Origin: Hepatocystis sp. ex Piliocolobus tephrosceles
Taxonomy: Eukaryota; Apicomplexa; Aconoidasida; Haemosporida; Plasmodiidae
Direction of reading: 5' to 3'
Length of the DNA: 11,189 nucleotides
NCBI GenBank assembly: GCA_902459845.2
Contig: CABPSV020000334.1
Location: forward strand, 7,594 to 18,782
A program made the translations under genes and the position numbers. The notes below the pieces were generated by a model. The model had not been told where the DNA came from, did no database searches, and saw only the letters and a program-made list of their open reading frames with translations. Of the stretch, positions 1-8,468 are shown piece by piece (within the stretch, counting starts at the first letter, position 1; every line of letters starts with the position of its first letter).

Positions 1-240
1 TTATTTATTATTTATATTAATTATTTAATTAATTATTTATTATATTTAATTAATTATTAATTATTTATTATTTATATTAATTATTTAATTAATTATTTAT
101 TTATTTAATTAATTATTAATTATTTATTATTTATATTAATTATTTAATTAATTATTTATTAATATTTAATTAATTATTAATTATTTATTATTTATATTAA
201 TTATTTAATTAATTATTTATTAATATTAATTAAATTAATT
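1..240. repeat. Tandem array of a ~60-bp pure A/T unit, about 4 copies
   Basis: Near-identical units begin at 1, 61, 120 and 181 (lengths 60, 59 and 61, the fourth diverging after about 50 bases). Each opens with TTATTTATTATTTATATTAA and carries TTAATTAATTATTTATT in the middle. The units differ only by 1-2 bp indels and a TAT/AAT swap near the end. The array touches the left window edge and probably continues outside. Confidence 0.85.
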
Positions 241-588
241 ATTTATTATTTATTTAATTTATTTATTATTTATTTATTTATTTATTTTATATTTAATTTA
301 TTTAATTAAATAATTAATTTATTTGTTTATTAATAATATATTTATTAATTAATTATTTAATTAAATATTAAATAATTAATTTATTATATTATTTTATTTA
401 ATTATATAATTATTTAGTTAATTACATTAACTAACTATTTAATTAATTATATTATTTTATTTTATTTAATTAATTACATTATTTAATTAATTAATTAAAT
501 AACTATATTATTTTATTTATTTAAATATATTATTTAATTAATTAAATTACTTAATTAATTAATTATATTATATTATTTTATTTAATTA

Positions 589-740
589 ATTATATTATTT
601 TATTTATTTAATTATATTATTTTATTTATTTAATTATATTATTTTATTTATTTAATTATATTATTTTATTTATTTAATTATTATTTTATTAATTTAATTA
701 TTATCTTATTTATTTAATTATTATTTTATTTAATTAAATA
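589..740. repeat. Tandem array of a 22-bp A/T unit
   Basis: Four exact 22-bp units run at 589-610, 611-632, 633-654 and 655-676, each starting ATTATATTATTTTATTTA. Degenerate 20-bp-class copies, including one with a C at about 704, follow to about 740. This is the cleanest short-period array in the A/T block. Confidence 0.85.
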
Positions 741-940
741 ATTATGTTTTCTATATTAATTAATTATTTACTTAGTATTTAATTAACAATTTAATTATTA
801 TTTGATTAATTAATTTTATTTTATTTAACTAATTTATTTTAATTAATTAATTATTTATTTATTTAATTATTATTTATTTAATTATTATTTATTTAATTAT
901 TATTTAATTTATTATTGAATTATTTACTTAGTATTTAATT

Positions 941-1140
941 ATTTATTTAATTTAATTTATTATTTAATTTAATTATTTATTTTATTATTTTAATTAATTA
1001 TTTATTTTATTTATTATTTAATTATTTATTTATTTTATTTATTATTTAAATTAATTAATTATTTTATTTATTATTTAATTAATTTATTATTTATTTAATT
1101 TAATTTATTATTTAATTTAATTATTTATTTTATTATTTTA
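941..1140. repeat. Direct ~52-bp duplication in the A/T block
   Basis: Positions 941-992 match 1089-1140 (begin ATTTATTTAATTTAATTT, end TTTTATTATTTTA). The two copies are 148 bp apart. The match contains only A/T and is therefore weaker evidence than the 80-bp duplication further right. Confidence 0.6.
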
Positions 1141-1230
1141 TTTATTATTTTATTTATTATTTTATTAATTATTTATTTTATTTAATTTATTATTTAATTA
1201 TCATTTTATTTATTATTTAATTAATTGTTT

Positions 1231-1444
1231 ATTTAATTAATTTTTATTCTGTTATTTACCTATTATTTATACTAATTATTTATTTAATATTTAATTATTT
1301 ATTTTATTTAATTTATTATTTAATTATTTTATTTAAATTAATTTATTATTTAATTAATTATTTTATTTAATTAATTTTTATTCTGTTATTTACCTATTAT
1401 TTATACTAATTATTTATTTAATATTTAATTATTTATTTTATTTA
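1231..1444. repeat. Direct 80-bp duplication in the A/T block
   Basis: Positions 1231-1310 and 1365-1444 are identical over 80 bp, an offset of 134 bp. Both copies contain the rare G/C landmarks TTCTGTTATTTACCTATT and TATACTAATT, so the match is not a trivial consequence of base composition. It indicates recent segmental duplication or unequal exchange inside the putative centromere. Confidence 0.85.
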
Positions 1445-1500
1445 TGTACTATTTACACTAATTATTTATTTAATATAATTAATTATTTATATTGAATAAT

Positions 1501-3297
1501 TTATTACATTTTGTAATATACATAGTTGCTTTTATTACAATAATAAAACATTGATTGTTTTTTTAACTATAATAACAATATGTAGAATTCTTTACATAAG
1601 GATCATCATATTTTTTAATTTAAATTTTTTATCATTAATACATTATACAATTACAACTATATTTATTAATGAATAATTTTAGTAAAATGTGAAGTTAATT
1701 ATATATGTATTTTGTTTTTTAATACTGTTTTATTTGGAAAATTATATGATTAAATATAATGAATAATGGGAATATAATTCGTTTAATATATGCTTTAAGT
1801 TAACGTAAACTTTACACTTATTGTTTTTTTGGTTATTCTTATTATAAACATGTAAATATACAGTATGCACTATATAAGCGTTACCAGTATATTACATATA
1901 GGTTAACTACATTTATATGAAAAACAATATATATAACATATTCTTTTTAGATAATTTTATGATTATTTTTAATAAAATAGCTTTAGGTGTGTATAGAATT
2001 ACAAACATATATATGCTATATGGACAAATCTGAAATTAGCATATGTACATTTTATTTTATTTTATTTATTTTTACCCCATTAGTAACATTCGTTTTTTTG
2101 TTTTTTTTTTTGAACTATGATAAGTATAAAAACTAAAAATTTTAATATATATTAACTAAAACGTTGTTGTGAAATATTATAAAAGTTTGGTATTATTATA
2201 CTTTTACTCATCATTTTTATGAAAAGTGTATAAATACAAGTATGAAAAATGATTAATTACTTATGTAAAAATTAAAATTCGTTATACTAAAACTTAAGCT
2301 GTTTTTATATTACATTTTTTATAGTGTTACATAATGTTTTTCTAACATTGGAAAGCAAACTTTTGAAAAGTATTATTCAAAAGCTTATATTGTTTTACAA
2401 TGAGGAAGCAAACTTGCATGCACATGGTGAATATATATGTATATATATATATATATATACATACATTTTTTTTATATATACATAAACATATATGTGGAAC
2501 ACATAATTACATACAAATTTTCATTTAATAAAAAAAAAAAATACACTTCATAGATAACAAATTTTTGTAATCTTATATTATTACAAAAATACATTTTAAA
2601 AACTGAAAAAATACAACATGTTGCAATATTTCCATGATTAATGTGAATATTTACACACATTATTAATAGCATACTGATAAGCTTCACAAAAGTGTACTTA
2701 TATGTTTTAAAAAGGGATTTAATTAAAAAATTATATTTTCTCTTATACAAAAAAAATATGTTATTTACTTGTCATATACGTGTTTAGTTTTTTATTATTT
2801 TAAGCTGAAATGATTTTGAGAAAACCTTTTTGTAGTCAAGTAAAAAAACAACGAATTCAATTAAAAGTTTTAAAAAATATACCATTTATTGGTCATTTTT
2901 GTAAAACCATATACTTTATAATATAATATATATCATGAAAAAACACTTTGATATTCATTGAAAATAATTTTGGAATTATTCACTAAAACATAAAGAAAAA
3001 TTGTAAATTAATTAGTTATTAATAGTGAATTATTAAAAGAATAATGACTAAAAAAATATTATAGTATAAAAGTTATAATAACACTCTCCTTCTCAATGTA
3101 TATACCTATGTATTATTAAACTAATTTTTTAAATCTGTAAACATAATGTAATAAACACAATGTAATAAGCACAATGCAATAAACATAACGTAATAAACAT
3201 AAATATATGAATTAAAAAGAGAAAAAAAATGAAAGCAAACTTTATGTTTTAAAAATGAATTTTATACAATATAACATATAAACAAAATGAAAAAAAT
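1501..3297. other. Non-coding flank between A/T block and CEP104 gene
   Basis: This is about 1.8 kb of typical Plasmodium intergenic DNA, AT-rich but with scattered G/C. It forms the 3' flank of the minus-strand CEP104 gene. I see no convincing gene, tRNA-like GC-rich island or intron-exon structure. The longest open frame (minus, about 2472-2750) begins at a TTG, not an ATG, and is hydrophobic low-complexity translation. The stretch holds a TA microsatellite near 2437-2460, a 14-bp tandem repeat at 3135-3203, and three dispersed copies of a GAAAGCAAACTT-like word (2351, 2404 and 3231). Confidence 0.7.
3135..3203. repeat. 14-bp tandem repeat, about 5 copies, 3' of CEP104
   Basis: Units GTAATAAACACAAT (3148-3161), GTAATAAGCACAAT (3162-3175), GCAATAAACATAAC (3176-3189) and GTAATAAACATAAA (3190-3203) follow a 13-bp leading copy at 3135-3147. 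It lies 95-160 bp past the CEP104 stop, probably within the 3' UTR or terminator zone. Confidence 0.85.
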
Positions 3298-6297
3298 TCA
3301 AACTAATCTGGGGTTTTTATTGCATGATAAAAGGTGATCTCGCCATACATCTATTTCAAATGATGGAATACAAGTTGAACAATAATAACAAGATAGATAT
3401 TCATTCTTTTTTGCAACACATTCTTCCATTAAATGAAAATCTGTTGATTTTTTTTGTATGATTTGATTACAGTATTCACATGGTGTATACAGATTACTGT
3501 ATAAACATTCAGATAAGAAGTGATCATAAATAACAACTAATTCAACTATTAAGAAACAATTTGGACAAGCACAAAGCATGGGACAGTTTTTAATCCAATG
3601 TTTTTCTAATCCTACTTCTGTAAATGCTTGATCGGTTTTGAGGCAATATTTACATGTAAACGGGGGGACATCGTCATCCTCATTTTCATCAGTTCTCGTA
3701 GAATCTTCAATTGGTTCATTTTTGTTTATTATTTTTTCTTTTTCAACATGACTTATGTAACTTTTTGTATTACTTTCACTCTTTTCTTGTTTAAAAAATG
3801 TACTTCCTCTTTTATGTAAGCTACTTAAAAGTATAAAATTATTTTCACCTCCTCCCTTTTCGTTTGAATCTGCATTTTTTATTTTATTATATAATTCGTT
3901 TTTCGCTTCTTTTTTTTCATTTAAAACTAGAATTTCATCACTAAAGTGTGTTTCTCTTTTTAAATTATTATTTTTCTCATTTAACGAATTTGAATATTTA
4001 TCAATTAATTTATTATTTTCAATGTATTTAGTTAAAGTTTCATAATTTCCCATATCCTTACCTTCTATAATATGATCGCTAATATCCTGTTTCTGGTTGG
4101 TTTGGTTTATGCTACTATTAGAACTATCATCATATTTATTTTGTTCAAAAGTACTATTGGAGTAAGTATTTATGTCAATTATTTCTTGGATATTTATAAT
4201 TGTAGAATTTTTTTGTAGACTTTTGTTTTCATTGTTAAGGTCTTTTAATGTTTGGTTTTTTTCTTTTTCTTTTTCTATTTCTTCTTGCTTTAAACGATTA
4301 ATTATAAGGTTTTTAGTATCTAATGAAACATTTGATAAAAAGTCTTCAAAAAGTTCATTTTGATTTTGCATAATATTGTATATATTAACAAAAAAATCTA
4401 AAGATGTTTTTTTAATTATTTCAATATCAACTTCTAAAAACAGAAATATAACTTCGAGAACCTTTTTTAAATTAATATAGTTTTTCACTGTTGTGTAATA
4501 TTTATTTATTAAAGAATAGTAAAAACTCATTAAACCAACAATTATTTTTTCATTTATTTTTAATGAAACATCACCAGAAAAAAAGAAAAACAGCATTGAT
4601 AATATAATGGAAAATATATGTTTAAAGGAAGTAAAATTGTTATGCAACATCATCATTATTGCTTTGATAGAAATATCTACTATATCAAGATTGGAATTAC
4701 CTAAGTGTTTCAAAAGTGCAAAAATTATACATTTTATACCTTTTCTGTTTTTATTACGAGTACTGTTATCATCGTCATCTCCACCACTACCATCTCCATC
4801 GCCACCATCTCCATGACCACTATCTCCATGACTACCATCTCCATGACCACCATCTCCATGACCACCATCTCCATGATCACCACCTTCATGACCATTGTTA
4901 GTATTATATACTTTTGAAAAATGTGTTTGATATGTATTCAACATCTTTTCAAGTATAATGACACTTTTGATAAATATGTTGTAACATGGGTCCGATAATC
5001 CTCTTTTCACTATTAAACATAAGGATTCTATATGATTATCCCATGTGTTTTTTTTCTCTTTTTTTTGATCTTCAAATGTTTTATAAGTCAAATCAAAACC
5101 TATTTCTCTTTTTTTTTCATTATCACTAAATATGTGTAATAGAATATTATTTAAATCTATGTCATTATCACCATTTTCATTATTATACCGATCTAAAATT
5201 CCGGTATTTTTTTTTATCATTTTTATATATTCATTAGGTAGTATGTTATTTAATTCTTTTTCATAAAATTCAAGCTCTTTATAATATAAAATTAGCCACT
5301 CATAATACCACTTTATGGAACAGCTTTCAACAATTTTTAATTCGTCTATATTTTTAATTATAATTTTTAATTTTATTTCTTTTTCTTTTAACCTTTTAGC
5401 CTTTCCATAATTTTCTTCTCTAACATATTTTTTTTTTTTGGTTTTTAAAAAAGTGATTACACTTTTTAAAAAAATAAAAATATTTATGATTTTTTTTATT
5501 TTACTTGCCATATCAAATTCTTCTTTGGCTACACATTCACCTTTTATTTTTTCAAAACATTTTATTTTTTTTTCCAATTTTTTATATAAAGAATCAATTT
5601 TATTCTTATCCGAAATTATATATAATTCTTTTAAACTTTCACCACGCTCTTCTTTTTCAAATAAACTTTCATTAATGTTATGAGTAGGAATATTGGGGTT
5701 TAAATTAAGTTTTTCTTTTAACCCTGTTTTTTTACTTTTTTTTAAATGAACATCATGTTGTTTTTTATCATTATCTTTTGAGGAATTTAGTTTAAGAAGG
5801 GCCGGATTTACTTCAGAAATAGTATTTAATGACATTTCTTCAGGAATTATGTTAATATAATACAACCCAACTTGTGAGTGAATATTTAAAGAATTGTGAT
5901 ATGGGCCGTGTAGTTTTAATTTGATAAATGTACATTTTATGGTACATGGTAAATAAACATATTTAAGTTCTCTAGCACAATATTTTGTTGAAATGTTATC
6001 ATTGAACCTAAAAAAACCGGCCTTTACATAGTCTTTATTGTTATTTGACACAAATATTTCAATTTTTTTACTTATGTTATATTCATGTGACAAAATTTCT
6101 AGGTATTTTATTTTATCTTCTTTTATTTGTAATGTAATTTCTTGTGGGTAGGAACAATTTTTTTCACTTAACCATGCATTTTGACCTTCCTGTCTTGTAT
6201 TTTTTAGTAAGTTAATAACGTTATGTTCTTTATCATTAGATGATATACTTATTATTTTATATTTTAATTTTAAATAATCTTTGTATTTTGAGCTCAT
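3298..6297 (-). CDS. CEP104: CEP104 orthologue (centrosomal/ciliary-tip protein of ~104 kDa class)
   Basis: Single exon, 999 residues. Residues about 11-153 match the CEP104 N-terminal jelly-roll: YPQEITLQI, an ILSHEYNISKKIEIFVS segment resembling human LLAHQYMISSKIEFYIS, CARELKYVYL, and a QVGLYYINII end. Two UVR-like coiled-coil repeats (about 242-272 and 286-311, EEFDMASKIK and EENYGKAKRLK) parallel the human pair. TOG/HEAT helices lie at about 380-465 and 515-670, split by a Gly/Asp/His repeat (469-510). A disordered Lys/Asn/Glu linker (670-875) leads to four CCHC fingers: C882/C885/H900/C905, C911/C914/H926/C931, C940/C943/H955/C960 and C970/C973/H988/C992. In other eukaryotes CEP104 acts at microtubule plus ends and ciliary tips. 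Here a role in the male-gamete axoneme or at spindle/centriolar-plaque microtubules is inference. The start is ATG at 6297 in AAAAATG context. The frame extends four codons further only by using GTG at 6309. No linker SxIP (EB1-binding) motif is apparent. Confidence 0.9.
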   Translation of the reverse strand: MSSKYKDYLKLKYKIISISSNDKEHNVINLLKNTRQEGQNAWLSEKNCSYPQEITLQIKEDKIKYLEILSHEYNISKKIEIFVSNNNKDYVKAGFFRFNDNISTKYCARELKYVYLPCTIKCTFIKLKLHGPYHNSLNIHSQVGLYYINIIPEEMSLNTISEVNPALLKLNSSKDNDKKQHDVHLKKSKKTGLKEKLNLNPNIPTHNINESLFEKEERGESLKELYIISDKNKIDSLYKKLEKKIKCFEKIKGECVAKEEFDMASKIKKIINIFIFLKSVITFLKTKKKKYVREENYGKAKRLKEKEIKLKIIIKNIDELKIVESCSIKWYYEWLILYYKELEFYEKELNNILPNEYIKMIKKNTGILDRYNNENGDNDIDLNNILLHIFSDNEKKREIGFDLTYKTFEDQKKEKKNTWDNHIESLCLIVKRGLSDPCYNIFIKSVIILEKMLNTYQTHFSKVYNTNNGHEGGDHGDGGHGDGGHGDGSHGDSGHGDGGDGDGSGGDDDDNSTRNKNRKGIKCIIFALLKHLGNSNLDIVDISIKAIMMMLHNNFTSFKHIFSIILSMLFFFFSGDVSLKINEKIIVGLMSFYYSLINKYYTTVKNYINLKKVLEVIFLFLEVDIEIIKKTSLDFFVNIYNIMQNQNELFEDFLSNVSLDTKNLIINRLKQEEIEKEKEKNQTLKDLNNENKSLQKNSTIINIQEIIDINTYSNSTFEQNKYDDSSNSSINQTNQKQDISDHIIEGKDMGNYETLTKYIENNKLIDKYSNSLNEKNNNLKRETHFSDEILVLNEKKEAKNELYNKIKNADSNEKGGGENNFILLSSLHKRGSTFFKQEKSESNTKSYISHVEKEKIINKNEPIEDSTRTDENEDDDVPPFTCKYCLKTDQAFTEVGLEKHWIKNCPMLCACPNCFLIVELVVIYDHFLSECLYSNLYTPCEYCNQIIQKKSTDFHLMEECVAKKNEYLSCYYCSTCIPSFEIDVWRDHLLSCNKNPRLV
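4768..4893 (-). repeat. His-Gly-Asp repeat interrupting the CEP104 TOG region
   Basis: A 15-bp minisatellite (plus-strand word CCACCATCTCCATGA) encodes HGDGG-type pentapeptides. Residues 469-510 contain HGDGG, HGDGS, HGDSG and a terminal GGDDDD. It sits between predicted TOG helices ending near 465 and resuming near 515, so it is probably an extended loop. It is markedly G/C-richer than the rest of the gene. Confidence 0.85.
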
Positions 6298-6305
6298 TTT
6301 TATTT

Positions 6306-6311
6306 TCACAT
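6306..6311 (-). promoter_or_regulatory. Minimal AUG-UGA upstream ORF (start-stop element) before CEP104
   Basis: On the minus strand ATG (6311-6309) is followed at once by TGA (6308-6306), ending 8 nt before the CEP104 ATG at 6297. Reading up the leader, this is the only ATG between the main start and position 6493, so any 5' leader shorter than about 180 nt meets it first. Its context (TTTATG, T at -3) is weak, whereas the main start lies in AAAAATG. Leaky scanning past it, with some translational damping, is the inferred effect. Confidence 0.6.
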
Positions 6312-6666
6312 AAATAATAATTTTACTTATATATCTTCTCTTTTTATTATTATTAAATAAAAAATATGTTATGCGTTGTTAGTTATAAAAAATAAATTAG
6401 TAAATGCGTATACAAATATATATATATATATATGTATAATATTTGTTATAAACAATTGTACTATAAAATTCAAATCTTTTATTTGTAAAGCATAGAAATG
6501 TATTAATTTGTATTAAAGATTAAAAGGAAAATTAACTATGTTTTTTTCTTTTATTTTTTAATGAAACACAGAAAAAGTGTACATATATACATATGTATAT
6601 GTGTGTAAATTATACAATATATTTAAAAAAAAAAATTTATGATAAAAACTAAAAAAAAAAAAAAAA

Positions 6667-6704
6667 CAAAAATGCAAAAAAAAAACAAAAATGCAAAAAA
6701 AAAA
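6667..6704. repeat. 19-bp A-rich direct repeat, two copies plus partial
   Basis: CAAAAATGC followed by ten A occurs at 6667-6685 and again at 6686-6704, preceded by another A-run. It lies about 370-400 bp upstream of the CEP104 start, within its probable promoter region. Confidence 0.8.
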
Positions 6705-6864
6705 CATGAATTCAATAGGTGTAATTTTTTGCAAAATGTCTATTTTATTTTATTTTATTTTTCCTATTTCGAAAACAGGCTTTTTTTGTAGGATGTTCTA
6801 CATGTGTTAAAAAAAAATTATGTTTTTTAATTTGTTACATGTGCTTAAGAAATTACAAAGTTAA

Positions 6865-6867
<3 letters not shown>

Positions 6868-6897
<30 letters not shown>
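6868..6897. repeat. Poly(dA:dT) tract of 30 bp
   Basis: Thirty consecutive A on the plus strand, about 570 bp upstream of the CEP104 start. Long homopolymers of this kind commonly exclude nucleosomes, which would suit a promoter position. That role is inference. Confidence 0.8.
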
Positions 6898-6899
<2 letters not shown>

Positions 6900-7952
6900 T
6901 AAATATAAATGCAAATGCAGAGTAGTAAACATCAAAGTTTTTAATTTTTTTATTAGTAAACACATGCATGTACATGTAAAAAACTGTATTTATTTTTTGT
7001 TTTTTTCCATATATTTACCGCTATATTTTACCCCTATACTTACTCCTATATTAATTTTACACAAAAAAATAAAAACAAAAAAGGTACAAAAACACAGAAT
7101 TATTAAAATGTAACGGAAAATAAAATAGTATAATGCGTTTTTTTTAAATGACTGTTAAGAACATTTTTTTATTATTTTATTTTTTAAACATGGAAATTAT
7201 GTTGATAAACTAAAAAAAAAAGTAAGGTAATTTATATATAAAAATATTTCTATTATTTAAAGTATTAATTATGCTTTTTTTAGTTGGCTATTTTTATTGC
7301 ATTTATTTTTGTTTATGTTAAAACGAATTAATAAAATAAAATAAATGGATAGAAGATAGACACCTAACTATTATAAATCTACCTTTTTTTTTTCACTTAA
7401 TTTAATTAACAATTGTTTTATTTCATAAGTTATTGCTAAAAAAAAAGTATCAATGCAAATTTTAAAAACAAACTTTCTTTGAAGAAAAACAAAAATATGG
7501 TAAGAATTTGTACACAAAAAAATAAAGTAACATGAAGCAAAATGAATTATATAACAAAAAAATAAAACAATTATAAAGTGTATAGCGTACATACAAATAA
7601 TATAAAAAAACTTTATAATTCAGTGTTAAAAAAATATATACACAAAAACAATGCACACAGAAATGTTTACGTATATGAACACATGTGGCTTGTATATATA
7701 TAAACATGTACAGGTGTACAGTACTTGATAAAAATTAAAAAAAAGGCAGATAATATTGAGATTGATACATATGTGATTCCAATAAATAAGACATACATGT
7801 GTGTGTGTGGGAGGGGGAATAGATATAAATATATATTATAATAAAGGTATGCACAAAAATAATAAAAATTAAATAATCAAATAAATTGGGATTAAAAACT
7901 GTATACAGTAGTAAACATAATAATATATATTTTTCATTTCACAATTCTGTGA

Positions 7953-7954
<2 letters not shown>

Positions 7955-8002
<48 letters not shown>
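7955..8002. repeat. Poly(dA:dT) tract of 48 bp just past the right-hand gene's stop
   Basis: Forty-eight uninterrupted A on the plus strand, separated from the TAA stop at 8042-8040 by only 37 bp. On the mRNA-sense strand this is a U48 tract in the 3' UTR. It is followed there by a 6-bp stem with a 4-nt loop (TTCACA / TGTGAA, 7938-7953). Exact length in the assembly may be unreliable. Confidence 0.75.
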
Positions 8003-8003
<1 letters not shown>

Positions 8004-8039
8004 CGGCTAAAAATATAATAAATGATAAAATTTTATATT

Positions 8040-8434
8040 TTATTTAAATAACAAGTCAGTTATAATAGCAACAAACGAAAAAACTGTCAAACATCCTAAC
8101 AATGTATATGTTGTTTCTACATGATGTTTTTGAAGAATTCTTGGATATACATGGATTCTAATTTTCATAACTTCTATTTTATCGGAGTTTTTTTTCGATA
8201 AATCCATAAAATTACTTTTTTGCATTATTTCATTTAATTCCTTCAAAAAAAAAAAAAAATAAATAATAATGAAAAAAAAAAAAAATAATAATGAAAAAAA
8301 AAAAAAATAATAATGAAAAAAAAATAAATAATAATGAAAAAAAAATAAATAATAATGAAAAAAAAAATGTACATGTGTGCATGTGCATATGTATATAAAT
8401 ACAAAATTCAGGAGCACATGCTCATATATAATAT

Positions 8435-8468
<34 letters not shown>

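Larger units (their letters stand above)
1..1500. other. Candidate regional centromere (edge), almost pure A/T repeat DNA
   Basis: This 1.5-kb block consists almost wholly of A and T. There is no G or C before position 325, and only about 37-40 G/C bases up to 1500, so it is roughly 97% A+T. It is made of short TTTA/TTAA/TTAATTAA words arranged in degenerate tandem arrays, with T exceeding A on the plus strand (37 T to 23 A in the first 60 bases). It has no coding potential. Composition changes sharply near 1500, after which ordinary AT-rich intergenic DNA resumes. In Plasmodium falciparum, centromeres are described as single 2-3 kb, >95% A/T, repeat-containing blocks flanked by conserved genes. 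The block here matches that and sits beside a conserved single-copy gene with no var/rif/pir-like subtelomeric genes in view. It runs off the left edge, so its full length is unknown. The alternative is an unusually biased intergenic or subtelomeric repeat. Confidence 0.65.
6298..8039. other. Intergenic: 3' flank of upstream gene and promoter/5' leader of CEP104
   Basis: About 1.74 kb of non-coding DNA lies between two minus-strand genes. It must hold the 3' UTR of the right-hand gene and the promoter and 5' UTR of CEP104. It is rich in poly(dA:dT), with a 30-A run at 6868-6897 and a 48-A run at 7955-8002. It also has TA microsatellites near 6417-6435, a two-copy 19-bp repeat at 6667-6704, and a short GT/G-rich stretch at 7799-7816. 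Open frames on the minus strand (about 7371-7707) are short, hydrophobic and overlap in two frames, so I read them as chance. No recognisable RNA gene is seen. Confidence 0.7.

Noticed and set aside
1..740. CRISPR-like array from regular repeats
   Set aside because: The repeats are contiguous A/T tandem units without unique spacers, in a eukaryotic context.
1..1500. Subtelomeric or telomeric repeat
   Set aside because: There is no G-rich telomere heptamer, no Rep20-like unit and no multigene family. Flanking genes are ordinary.
2472..2750. 92-codon minus-strand open frame
   Set aside because: It starts at TTG; the first ATG leaves about 66 residues. The translation is Phe/Tyr/Ile-rich chance coding in AT-rich flank.
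1501..3297. tRNA or structured RNA gene
   Set aside because: No GC-rich island, T-loop-like motif or paired arms of useful length were seen.
4716..4917. Plus-strand His-rich and Thr/Met-rich frames
   Set aside because: They are antisense readings of the 15-bp HGDGG minisatellite in the CEP104 gene.
7371..7707. Two overlapping minus-strand frames of 73 and 81 codons
   Set aside because: They begin with ATG, but they overlap in different frames, have hydrophobic low-complexity translations and no domain. They lie between a 3' UTR and a promoter.
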